A DNA stretch of 15,984 nucleotides from DAIOHQ01 sp036744635 (GTDB taxonomy: Bacteria > Planctomycetota > Phycisphaerae > Tepidisphaerales > Tepidisphaeraceae), in contig DAIOHQ010000101.1 of assembly GCA_036744635.1 (NCBI GenBank), positions 1-15,984 on the forward strand, in the 5' to 3' direction. A model generated the notes under the pieces. It was not told where the DNA came from and ran no database searches. It saw nothing but the letters and a program-made list of their open reading frames with translations. The translations under genes were made by a program, and so were the position numbers. Positions within the stretch are counted from its first letter, which is position 1, and every line of letters begins with the position of its first letter. Positions 7,097 through 13,977 of the stretch are shown piece by piece.

Positions 7097-7744
7097 ATGC
7101 GTTACCGGATCATGATCATGTGCCTCGCCCTGATCGGCGCACCCGTCGCATCGGCGCAGCCGACGGCTACCGCCCCCGCCCAATCGACGCCCAAAGGCGC
7201 CCTCCGCGTCCTTGCCGCCGCCAGCGAGGCCGGCGATCCCGAGCTCATCAAAGGCGTTCTCCTCTTCTCAACCCCAATGGAGACGCGCATGGCTGGCGCC
7301 ATGGCCGACTTCGCCAGTGCCATGGTCAAGGTCCGCATCGCTGCCAAAGCCGAGTTCGGCGCAGAAGGCGCCAAGGCCCTCATCGGAGACCCCGGCGTCA
7401 GCGCTGAAGATGGCCGCCGGCGCATCGACGCCGCCAGGGAAACCATCGACGGCGACACCGCCCGCGTCACCGAAGAAGGCGGCCACACCATCGTCCTCAC
7501 CCAGGTCGACGGGAAATGGAAAATTCCCATGAAAGAAGTCGCCGCCGGCGCCCCCGCCAACGAGGTGCAGAAAAACGTCGAGCTGATGGAGGCCGAAGCC
7601 AAGCTGGTGCGTCAGTTGGCACTTGAGATTACCGCCAAGAAATACAAGACCGCCGAGGAAGCCCGCCAGGAACTTGAGCAGCGCCTCAAGGCCGCGACAT
7701 CCCAGCCGGCCGAGGCCGAGGCGCCGGCGACAACCAGGCCATAA
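7097..7744 (+). CDS. Small secreted protein of unknown function
   Basis: A 215-residue protein. The ATG at 7097 has AGGAG six bases upstream; an upstream in-frame start at 7049 has none. Residues 1-20 form a clear Sec signal peptide (hydrophobic IMIMCLALIG, cleavage after ASA). The mature part has an all-helical start (GALRVLAAASEAGDPELIKG) and a beta-like segment (GHTIVLTQVDGKWKIPM) that recalls NTF2-like or DUF4440-style folds. A charged helix follows (residues about 155-200, KYKTAEEARQELEQRL), and then a low-complexity tail ending in ATTRP, a style common in Phycisphaerae exported proteins. Function is unknown. It starts 88 bases after cobA-hemD and may be read through from it, but the functions do not suggest an operon. 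Confidence 0.8.
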   Translation: MRYRIMIMCLALIGAPVASAQPTATAPAQSTPKGALRVLAAASEAGDPELIKGVLLFSTPMETRMAGAMADFASAMVKVRIAAKAEFGAEGAKALIGDPGVSAEDGRRRIDAARETIDGDTARVTEEGGHTIVLTQVDGKWKIPMKEVAAGAPANEVQKNVELMEAEAKLVRQLALEITAKKYKTAEEARQELEQRLKAATSQPAEAEAPATTRP

Positions 7745-7784
7745 GAGCGGCCGGTCCGATGAATGAAGGAAAATTTGTTGCTTG

Positions 7785-7801
7785 TATTCCCGGCGGGAAT
7801 A
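7785..7801. repeat. Perfect short hairpin TATTCCC-GGC-GGGAATA
   Basis: A 7-bp perfect stem with a 3-base loop lies 41 bases after the secreted-protein gene and 76 bases before the RTX-like gene. No T-run follows it on the plus strand, so it is an unproven terminator. An operator for the RTX-like gene is equally possible. Confidence 0.45.
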
Positions 7802-7876
7802 TCGGAGATGAACTGAAGGTTTGTCATTGAACGCGCTGTAACGACAAGACCCGTGCAATCGTCGAGAGGAGATGCA

Positions 7877-8785
7877 ATGTTCGCAAGACGGAAGAATCGC
7901 AGCATGTCAGACCGAACGACTTTCCAAGCGCGCCCGCCGCTGATCGAGACCCTCGAGCAGCGCCGCCTGCTCTCGGTGAGTCTCGACAACGGCGTGCTTA
8001 CCGTCGTCGGGTCGAAGAAGGCGGACGTCATCACCTGTTCCCTCGACAGCACCGGCACCATGCTGCACCTCTCTGAGAATGGCGCTGCCAGCGATTTCCC
8101 CCTGGATCAGGTGACGGGCATCAATATCAGCGGCGGCAATGGCAATGACATCGTCACGCTTGATCCGGCTGTCACCCTGCCGGGGACCCTGGATGGCGGC
8201 AATGGAAGCGACCAGCTCTTCGGCGGCTCCGGCGATGATCTGATGGATGGCGGCAACGGCAAGGATATTCTGCACGGCGGCGCCGGCAACGACACCGAAT
8301 CCGGCGGCAATGCCAACGACACTGTCGATGGCGAGGCCGGCGACGATTCGCTCGACGGCGGAAACGGAAAGGATTTGCTCGATGGCGGCGATGGGAACGA
8401 TGACTGCCACGGCGGCGCGGGGAACGACCGGATCGCCGGCGGCGTTGGAAACGACGCGTTGCACGGCGAAGCCGGAAAGGACGATCTCACCGGCGACGAT
8501 GGCGACGATGCGATGGATGGCGGCACGGGCAACGATCTGCTCGATGGCGGCGTCGGCAACGACAACCTGGTTGGCGGCGTCGGCAAGGACCACTGCCGCG
8601 GCGGCCAGGGCGACGACCAATTCGACGATAATTCGGACGGGGCCAAAGAGATTGAAGACCGCGGCCCGGATGACACCCGCGGGCACGGCAATGAACCCGG
8701 CGACAACAGCGGCGGCGGCAACAGCGGCGGGCCGGGCGGCTTAGACCAGTCACCGCAGCCCGGCGACGATCGCGGCGGGAAATGA
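7877..8785 (+). CDS. RTX-like calcium-binding repeat protein with LEPR-XLL-type N-terminus
   Basis: A 302-residue protein. The ATG at 7877 follows AGAGGAG by five bases, better than the in-frame ATG at 7853. Residues 21-33 (PLIETLEQRRLLS) match the LEPR-XLL-type motif found at the N-termini of large planctomycete extracellular proteins. Residues 34-105 form a beta-rich lead-in. Residues 106-249 are sixteen nonapeptides of the GGxGxDxL hemolysin type (for example DGGNGKDLL), which wind into a calcium-binding parallel beta-roll in known RTX proteins. The tail (250-302) is Gly/Asp-rich and disordered. There is no hydrophobic signal peptide and no catalytic domain, so a structural or adhesive cell-surface role is inferred. 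The export route is unclear: RTX proteins usually use type I secretion, but no such genes are in the window. Confidence 0.9.
   Translation: MFARRKNRSMSDRTTFQARPPLIETLEQRRLLSVSLDNGVLTVVGSKKADVITCSLDSTGTMLHLSENGAASDFPLDQVTGINISGGNGNDIVTLDPAVTLPGTLDGGNGSDQLFGGSGDDLMDGGNGKDILHGGAGNDTESGGNANDTVDGEAGDDSLDGGNGKDLLDGGDGNDDCHGGAGNDRIAGGVGNDALHGEAGKDDLTGDDGDDAMDGGTGNDLLDGGVGNDNLVGGVGKDHCRGGQGDDQFDDNSDGAKEIEDRGPDDTRGHGNEPGDNSGGGNSGGPGGLDQSPQPGDDRGGK
8192..8623 (+). repeat. Sixteen tandem 27-base coding repeats (RTX nonapeptides)
   Basis: The 27-base unit encodes xGGxGxDxx sixteen times in unbroken register. GGCGGC and GGCAACG/GGCAAGG words recur, while third bases and x positions vary. Units 6 and 11 have GE and unit 12 has GD in place of GG; unit 5 has NAND in place of the usual GxD. 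The variety suggests an old array rather than a recent expansion. Confidence 0.9.
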
Positions 8786-8855
8786 ATCAGCGGGCGTTCC
8801 CGGCCGTGAAAACGAACCGGGAGAACCATGAGGGGGGTGGGCGATGTTTTGCAGA

Positions 8856-9329
8856 TTACGACTGCATGTTGGCCGCGTATTGCGCCAGGAATCCCGGAAC
8901 GGGATAGTGCTTCATGAGGAATTCGCGCAACTGTTCGCGCTCGGCCAGCACAAAATAAACCGGCTCATCCAGCTTGCGCGCCGAGAAATTCACCGCCCGC
9001 ACCAGGTCTTCAGCGCTGGTGGCCACCTCCAATTGATGCTCCTCGCGCTGGACCGGAAGCATGTGAAACTGCCACGCCTGCCGGCGGTTAAGCAGCCGCA
9101 GGCAATCGGTGTCGACTTCCTGCTCTTCGAGGTCCACCACCCCGGCCACGCGAATGTACTGTTCGACCCAGGCATCCTCAATCACCTTGGGGTCGATGCC
9201 GTAGAGGCGCTCGGCCAGATCGCCAAAGGGGCGGTTGGAGATTTTCTGCACCTTGAGAATGTGCGCAATCTGCTTGTCGGTCAGCACGCCCTGTTCGAGC
9301 AACAATTGTCCAATCTGAATTCCGGCCAA
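8856..9329 (-). CDS. Stand-alone MshEN / type II secretion GspE N-terminal domain protein
   Basis: A 157-residue protein made of the domain that normally precedes the ATPase of GspE, PilB and MshE. Residues 5-16 (QIGQLLLEQGVL) and the following TDKQIAHIL, PFGDLAERLYGID and AWQFHMLPVQREEHQLEVATSAED segments match the family order. There is no Walker A or B ATPase part. MshEN domains bind cyclic di-GMP in some ATPases (established), so a link to the PilZ gene at 5008 is possible but only inferred. The start is the TTG at 9329: AAGGAGG lies five bases upstream, and the domain begins right there. The ATG at 9362 has only a weak AGAAGAG and would add 11 unrelated residues. It is divergent from tatC, and convergent with the RTX-like gene, with stops 70 bases apart. 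Confidence 0.8.
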   Translation of the reverse strand: MAGIQIGQLLLEQGVLTDKQIAHILKVQKISNRPFGDLAERLYGIDPKVIEDAWVEQYIRVAGVVDLEEQEVDTDCLRLLNRRQAWQFHMLPVQREEHQLEVATSAEDLVRAVNFSARKLDEPVYFVLAEREQLREFLMKHYPVPGFLAQYAANMQS

Positions 9330-9495
9330 AGCAACCTCCTTGGTGTCCGCGGAGCGAATCATGCCGTCCCGCTCTTCTCTTATCGGCAGGATCGCGGGGC
9401 GAATTCGGGCAATGTGTCGCATTCCACGTCCGGAAATCATCGCGATTTTCTGCTACAGTCCCCCCGCCGAGGCCAATGGCGAAACGGAAACCTTC

Positions 9496-10485
9496 ATGCC
9501 CCAAAGCGAAAAGCAGACGGACTTCAACCCCGACGAATACCGCATGTCGGTCGGGGAGCATCTGGAAGAGCTGCGCCGGCGACTGATCCTGGCGCTGATC
9601 GGATTCGCGCTGGCCGTGGTCGTCTGCATGTTGTTTGGCGAGCGGGTGATGGTCTGGTTCTGCCGGCCGGCGATTCAGGTGCTGCAGAAGCACCACCTCA
9701 GCACCACCTTCAACTACACGGAGCTGACCGAGCCGTTCATGACCTATCTGAAGGTCAGCCTGATCTGCGCTGCCGCCATCGGCAGCCCGTGGATGATCTA
9801 CCAGATCTGGCAGTTCGTGGCGGCCGGCCTCTATCCAAACGAGCGCCGGGTGGTGACCAAGTACATTCCGTACAGCATCGGCCTTCTGCTGCTGGGGATG
9901 GCGTTTGTGTACTGGGTGGTGCTGCCGCTGTCGGTCACGTTTTTTATCGAGTTTTCCAGCGCGATCGAGCTGCCCATCGCGGAAAATCACAGCGCCCAGG
10001 TGAGCACCACGCAGCCGCTTTCCCAAGTCACGCCGCTGGCCGGCGATCCCGCGCGCCCCAGCGAGTACGACATGTGGTACGACACCACCCAGTCGCGCCT
10101 GAAGATGTTCATCGGCGGCAAGGTGAAGGTGATCCCGTTTGGCCCGGACCAGATGATGACGCCGATCCTCACAATTCGAGATTACATCGACCTGGTGATG
10201 TCGATGCTGCTGATCTTCGGGCTGGCCTTTCAGTTGCCGCTGGTCATCATCACCCTGGTGAAGGTGGGGATCGTCGAGGTGGCCTGGCTGCGGAAGATGC
10301 GCAAGTATGTGTACTTCGCGATGTCGATCGTGGCCGCCGTCATCGCCCCCGGCGACGTGGTGACGACCATGCTGGCGTTGCTGATCCCGATGATCCTGCT
10401 GTACGAGGTGGGCATCGTCTTCGCGAACTGGGGAGCCGGCAGAGCCACTGGGACGAAGGCCGGCGAGTCGGGAACGGAAGCATGA
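9496..10485 (+). CDS. tatC: Twin-arginine translocase subunit TatC, with enlarged periplasmic loop
   Basis: TatC is the six-helix inner-membrane receptor that recognises twin-arginine signal peptides on folded proteins. This 329-residue copy shows HLEELRRRL (22-30), EPFMTYLKVSL (79-89), QIWQFVAAGLYPNERRVV (103-120) and FGLAFQLPLV (241-250). Membrane helices are seen at about 31-49, 84-105, 122-150, 230-258, 268-285 and 288-309. E. coli TatC is about 258 residues. Most of the excess lies in the second periplasmic loop (about 152-228), which is very short in E. coli. The Glu of the FxxxFExP-type motif (E170 in E. coli) is Gln246 here, as in some other TatC lineages. The ATG at 9496 is chosen because the protein begins naturally there; only a weak GGAAA precedes it. 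TGCTACAGT (9451-9459) could be an extended -10 box. No tatA or tatB is nearby. Confidence 0.95.
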   Translation: MPQSEKQTDFNPDEYRMSVGEHLEELRRRLILALIGFALAVVVCMLFGERVMVWFCRPAIQVLQKHHLSTTFNYTELTEPFMTYLKVSLICAAAIGSPWMIYQIWQFVAAGLYPNERRVVTKYIPYSIGLLLLGMAFVYWVVLPLSVTFFIEFSSAIELPIAENHSAQVSTTQPLSQVTPLAGDPARPSEYDMWYDTTQSRLKMFIGGKVKVIPFGPDQMMTPILTIRDYIDLVMSMLLIFGLAFQLPLVIITLVKVGIVEVAWLRKMRKYVYFAMSIVAAVIAPGDVVTTMLALLIPMILLYEVGIVFANWGAGRATGTKAGESGTEA

Positions 10486-10509
10486 GCGCAGGTCCGCCTG
10501 TCGCGAATC

Positions 10510-10537
10510 TGTCACGGTTGGCGAAGCCAACCTGACA
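10510..10537 (+). terminator. Hairpin terminator after tatC
   Basis: Twelve base pairs form from TGTCA-c-GGTTGGC (10510-10522) and GCCAACC-TGACA (10526-10537), with a GAA loop and one bulged base. It begins 25 bases after the tatC stop. The tail CGGTTTGG is only weakly T-rich, so termination may be partial or need a factor. It separates tatC from the tRNA promoter. Confidence 0.65.
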
Positions 10538-10559
10538 CGGTTTGGCCGGGCGTTTTCGC

Positions 10560-10588
10560 TTGATTCTGCCGCCGGCGTTGCGTACTCT
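10560..10588 (+). promoter_or_regulatory. Sigma-70-type promoter of tRNA-Gly
   Basis: TTGATT (10560-10565) and TACTCT (10583-10588) are separated by exactly 17 bases. The predicted start near 10595 lies about six bases before the mature tRNA 5' end at 10601, giving a very short leader. Placement between the tatC terminator and the tRNA supports it. Confidence 0.5.
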
Positions 10589-10600
10589 TTGCACACCTTC

Positions 10601-10672
10601 GCGGGCGTAACTCAGTGGTAGAGTGTCAGCCTTCCAAGCTGAACGTCGAGGGTTCGAATCCCTTCGCCCGCT
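10601..10672 (+). tRNA. tRNA-Gly (anticodon TCC)
   Basis: A full cloverleaf can be drawn by eye. The acceptor stem is GCGGGCG with CGCCCGC. The D arm is ACTC-AGTGGTA-GAGT, the anticodon stem TCAGC with GCTGA, and the T arm GAGGG-TTCGAAT-CCCTT. The anticodon loop is CTTCCAA, so the anticodon is TCC (10633-10635), reading GGA and, by wobble, GGG glycine codons. The discriminator base is T10672 and CCA is not encoded, so it must be added after transcription. No copy of its 3' end is seen downstream, so there is no visible attachment-site duplication. Confidence 0.96.
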
Positions 10673-10774
10673 GTTTTGCCGGTCAGTGCAGATGATCGAG
10701 TAACGGTCCGCTTTCGGGGCAAACTTTCATTTTGCATGGCGTTCGGAATACTGCCGATCTAGGTGGGATAAATC

Positions 10775-12775
10775 ATGACACATAAATTATTTGTAAACAA
10801 CCTTGGGCACATTGTTTCCGAGCATCGAACCTCTCGTAAGAAAACACAGGATGGTTTGGCGGCTGAGCTTCATGTCTCGCGAACCATGATCGCGCATCTC
10901 GAAGAGGGCCGCGAGTTGCCGCAGCCTCATCACTTGACCTCCATCTGTCGCGCTCTTGAAATCCCTGAAGAAGACTGGGTGATCGCAACACACGGGGATT
11001 TGGACCTCGCCCTTAACTTTGAAGAATCGCTCTCTGAACTAATCGGTCGCCCCGTCACCCACGCGTCCCTGACCGGCATTGATCAGTATCAGGCGGCGAG
11101 CCGCATTAAGTCTTTGTTTGGAGCGCACGATAACGAGGCACAGGCGCATGCCAAGTTCAATGCAACAATGGTGTGTTTTGGCGAGCGACCCGTTTCAGCC
11201 CATTTTTTCAGCGCCTATCTGGGGCCTAAAGCCTTTCACGACTTGCCCGCGTTCGAAGCGTCGATCAGGCACTTCCAAGGCCATGCCATGCGTCTTTACG
11301 GCAACTTTCGACGCGCCTGGACGCGATTGTCTCAATCCGAGGAGCTCGCATCGGAGCTCGAACCACTGCAACCGGTACCATTGGAACCATACAAAGGACG
11401 CACTCCGTTCAATACCATAAAGGAAATAGCGTCAGATCGGCTTCCCGAGCTCGGCTACATCGCCGTGAACCGCATCCGCGAGCAAAATCGCGAGCGTGCT
11501 GAACTCGCAAACTATCTTACACAGCTCGCAGATGCGATCGAACGAACTAGCACTTCAGCCGCAATAGATGGCCTCGAAAAGAGGCGTTTGCTCCGCCTTC
11601 AGACATTGCTGCGGCGATTTGACATCACCAACATCGAGCTGGAACACAACTTATTTGCGCAAATCGACCCTGAGGCACTGCGATCCGAAGCAGATCGCAT
11701 CACGCCGGAGGAGCAGGATCTGGTACGAATCGACGAGACGCAGCGCCAAGGCCTACGGAATCTGTCAGCGTATTTAACGGAGCCATACCTTGATGTTTAT
11801 GTCGCCACATCCATGCGAGAGGATGCGGAGTTTATTTCCGTCAATGCATTTGTCGAGCAGCTTTTCAGCCACGCCGACGTTGCGCCGCTGCACCTCCGCT
11901 ATTTCAATCCAACCCAGTCATGGATCGAAGACCGGGTGTCGAAAGGGCTTGTCGAGGCGCTAATGCTTAGACGGTCAATTGTCACAGTATACATGGCTCA
12001 GAAGTCAGACACGTTCGGCAAAGACAGCGAGGCCTCCGTTGCCCTGGGGCAAGGGAAAACGGTCATCGTCTATGTGCCGCGCCTCTTCGACGACCTGATG
12101 CACGTTGATAGCCAGCGGACCTATGCTTTATCGGATGCAGCCCTTGACGAAGAACTCGCGCGACTGAATGTGGAGCTTGAGGAAGGCCTTGATCGGAAGG
12201 CAAAAGCGCGTCAAATCCTACTCAACCAGCTTTCCACGGTTTCCGCCGATGGTATCAAACGTATCGTGTCAAATCATTGGGCTGATTTCGATCTGTACGG
12301 GGAATTGGCGAGAATCAGCAATGCCAATCTGAGGAAAGAGTGTTCGGCTTTCCTGCGCGCGGTGCGGCTGTCAACTAATCTTGGGGACGTGGCGGACCCG
12401 GAAAACGTCGTCAAGGCCGAAATCATCGACCGATTAGTCAGCACTGCAGATTCATTCGAGTCCCGCGCAAGGACGTTTAGGGACATTCATCCGCTATCGC
12501 TCCAAGTAATTGTTCGTTCTGGAGTGGTAAATGGTATTCTTGTGACGCGCTCGGTGGACGCATGCGCCAAGGTGCTGTGCGGCGTTATAGGGAACACACT
12601 CAAGACGTCGGTGCAGGTAGATGGCAATAACTATCGACTGGTTGAGGAGGAGACGAAGAGCACGTTACGTGTGGTGTCGAGGCACTGTTTATTAACCAAT
12701 GCCTTCTGGAGCCAGTATTTCGACAAACCAGCGCATGCCGTACACGATGCGCTGCTGGATGCGTCGACGATTTAA
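10775..12775 (+). CDS. XRE-type HTH fused to a nucleoside deoxyribosyltransferase/TIR-like Rossmannoid domain; candidate defence or stress effector
   Basis: A 666-residue protein. The ATG at 10775 follows AGGTGG by eight bases. Residues 8-67 are a classic XRE helix-turn-helix (TQDGLAAELHVSRTMIAHLE at 24-43, then LTSICRALEIPEEDW), so it may bind DNA or its own promoter. Residues 80-335 are mostly helical and unrecognised. Residues 338-437 look like a Rossmannoid fold: strands LDVYVATSM, LHLRYFNPT, SIVTVYMAQ and KTVIVYVPR, with KDSEASVALGQG before the last strand. In nucleoside 2-deoxyribosyltransferases and related TIR/SLOG-like domains a catalytic Glu sits just there, making E419 the candidate. 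Residues 440-666 are unrecognised. GC is visibly lower (spot counts 47-62 percent per 60 bases) than in flanking genes, suggesting transfer. It stands alone on its strand between tRNA-Gly and a dehydrogenase. A self-regulated nucleotide- or NAD-acting effector is an inference; a plain regulator is possible. Confidence 0.62.
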   Translation: MTHKLFVNNLGHIVSEHRTSRKKTQDGLAAELHVSRTMIAHLEEGRELPQPHHLTSICRALEIPEEDWVIATHGDLDLALNFEESLSELIGRPVTHASLTGIDQYQAASRIKSLFGAHDNEAQAHAKFNATMVCFGERPVSAHFFSAYLGPKAFHDLPAFEASIRHFQGHAMRLYGNFRRAWTRLSQSEELASELEPLQPVPLEPYKGRTPFNTIKEIASDRLPELGYIAVNRIREQNRERAELANYLTQLADAIERTSTSAAIDGLEKRRLLRLQTLLRRFDITNIELEHNLFAQIDPEALRSEADRITPEEQDLVRIDETQRQGLRNLSAYLTEPYLDVYVATSMREDAEFISVNAFVEQLFSHADVAPLHLRYFNPTQSWIEDRVSKGLVEALMLRRSIVTVYMAQKSDTFGKDSEASVALGQGKTVIVYVPRLFDDLMHVDSQRTYALSDAALDEELARLNVELEEGLDRKAKARQILLNQLSTVSADGIKRIVSNHWADFDLYGELARISNANLRKECSAFLRAVRLSTNLGDVADPENVVKAEIIDRLVSTADSFESRARTFRDIHPLSLQVIVRSGVVNGILVTRSVDACAKVLCGVIGNTLKTSVQVDGNNYRLVEEETKSTLRVVSRHCLLTNAFWSQYFDKPAHAVHDALLDASTI

Positions 12776-12853
12776 CGAACTCATCAGTATATTCAAGACT
12801 CTTTCAATTTCTCAACTCACTTTCCCTTAAGACTGACGGGCAGGATGGTCACG

Positions 12854-13876
12854 ATGAAGCACATGGCCGTGGTGAATTTTGCTCCGGAGAAGCATTCGGT
12901 GGAGCTGCGGGATATTCCTGCGCCGGGGATTGGCCGGGAGGATGTTTTGCTGGAGGTGGCGGCGGTGGGAGTTTGCGGGTCGGACCTGCACCAATGGACG
13001 GCGGATCATTCCTGGCCGGTGAATTATCCGGTGGTGCTGGGCCACGAATTCGCGGGGGTGGTGCGGGAGATCGGGGCGGAGGTGTGCGGGTGGAAGGAAG
13101 GAGATCGGGCGGTTTCGGAGACGGCGGCGGTGATCGATCCGAACAATCCGATGTGCCGGCAGGGGCTGTACAATCTGGATCCGACCCGCAAGGGATTTGG
13201 CTATGGCGTGGATGGAGCGATGACCAAGTTTGTGCGCGTGCCGGCGCGGTGCCTGCACCATCTGCCCGATGCCCTGCCGTTTGAGGTGGCAGCGCTGACC
13301 GAGCCTTGCTGCGTGGCATTCAACGCGGTGGCCAATCACGGGCAGATCAAGCCGGGAGATCGAATCGTGGTGTTTGGCCCAGGACCGATTGGATTGCTGT
13401 GCGCGGCGGTGGCGAAATTGTGCGGCGCGGAGGTGGCGGTGGTGGGATTGGAGCGCGACAAGGTGCGCTTGGATATAGCCAAGGAATATGGCTGCACGGC
13501 CATCGTCGATGGGTTATCCGATTGGGCGAAGCTGGGAGATGGGCTGGGCGTGGATGGAGTGGTGGATGCGGCGGGAGTATCCGCGACACTGAAGCTGGCG
13601 CTGCAGGTGGTGCGGCCGAACGGGTGGATCAGCAAGGTGGGATGGGGACCGCAGCCGCTGAATTTTTCGCTCGATCCGCTGGTGCAGAAGAACATCAGGC
13701 TGCAGGGAAGCTTCAGCCACAATTGGCCGATCTGGGAGCGGGTGATTCGGCTGCTCTCGACGGGGCAGCTTAACGTGAAGCCGATTACGGGAGGAGTTTG
13801 GCCGCTGGCGGAGTGGCATACGGCGTTTGATAAGATGCACTCGGGGGAGATCGCCAAGGCGGTGTTGAGACCTTAG
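12854..13876 (+). CDS. Zinc-dependent medium-chain dehydrogenase (sorbitol/threonine dehydrogenase-like)
   Basis: A 340-residue NAD(P)-dependent oxidoreductase for an alcohol, probably a polyol or sugar. The catalytic zinc ligands are in place: C41 in VGVCGSD, H64-E65 in GHEFAG and E150 in LTEPCC. The Rossmann motif is GPGPIG (175-180). The structural-zinc lobe is degenerate: only C101 (NNPMCRQGLYN) remains where four Cys are usual, so the second zinc is absent, as in sorbitol dehydrogenases. The substrate cannot be read from sequence. The start at 12854 is chosen because AGGA is eight bases upstream; the ATG at 12845 is too close to any ribosome site. The codons are G-ending, unlike the preceding 10775-12775 gene. 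It heads a same-strand trio with a TIM-barrel isomerase-like gene and a short-chain dehydrogenase, which suggests one catabolic pathway. Confidence 0.88.
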   Translation: MKHMAVVNFAPEKHSVELRDIPAPGIGREDVLLEVAAVGVCGSDLHQWTADHSWPVNYPVVLGHEFAGVVREIGAEVCGWKEGDRAVSETAAVIDPNNPMCRQGLYNLDPTRKGFGYGVDGAMTKFVRVPARCLHHLPDALPFEVAALTEPCCVAFNAVANHGQIKPGDRIVVFGPGPIGLLCAAVAKLCGAEVAVVGLERDKVRLDIAKEYGCTAIVDGLSDWAKLGDGLGVDGVVDAAGVSATLKLALQVVRPNGWISKVGWGPQPLNFSLDPLVQKNIRLQGSFSHNWPIWERVIRLLSTGQLNVKPITGGVWPLAEWHTAFDKMHSGEIAKAVLRP

Positions 13877-13878
13877 GT

Positions 13879-13964
13879 GTCCGTTGTCCGTTGTCCGTGG
13901 TCCGTTGTCAGTTGCATAAGATGTGAGCATTGCAGCAACGGACTACGGACTACGGACTACGGAC
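13879..13964. repeat. Heptanucleotide fold-back, GTCCGTT/TACGGAC type
   Basis: The left arm is five heptads in register (GTCCGTT-type, 13879-13913). The right arm is four heptads of the complementary TACGGAC type (13937-13964). The arms pair as an inverted repeat of about 30 bases with four mismatches (13886-13915 against 13935-13964) around a 19-base loop. It begins two bases after the dehydrogenase stop and ends 13 bases before the next gene's ATG. It could stabilise or end the first mRNA or limit translation of the second. Confidence 0.85.
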
Positions 13965-13977
13965 CATTGATCTGCTT

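Noticed and set aside
8107..8829. Minus-strand open frames opposite the RTX-like repeats
   Set aside because: They are Pro/Ser-rich mirror images of the 27-base repeat with no start signal.
9178..10596. Long minus-strand open frame opposite tatC
   Set aside because: The tatC frame shows family motifs and membrane helices. The opposite frame is a His/Arg-rich shadow typical of high-GC DNA.
10674..10729. Hairpin between TTTTGCC and GGCAAA after tRNA-Gly as a terminator
   Set aside because: The stem is short and bulged, the loop is over 35 bases, and no T-run follows directly.
10673..12853. Duplicated tRNA-Gly 3' end as an attachment site around the XRE-type gene
   Set aside because: The tRNA tail (TTCGAATCCCTTCGCCCGC) is not repeated in 12776-12853 and no integrase gene is present.
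13930..13977. TTG start for the TIM-barrel gene at 13930
   Set aside because: The extra codons are the right arm of the heptad fold-back, and no ribosome site precedes the TTG.
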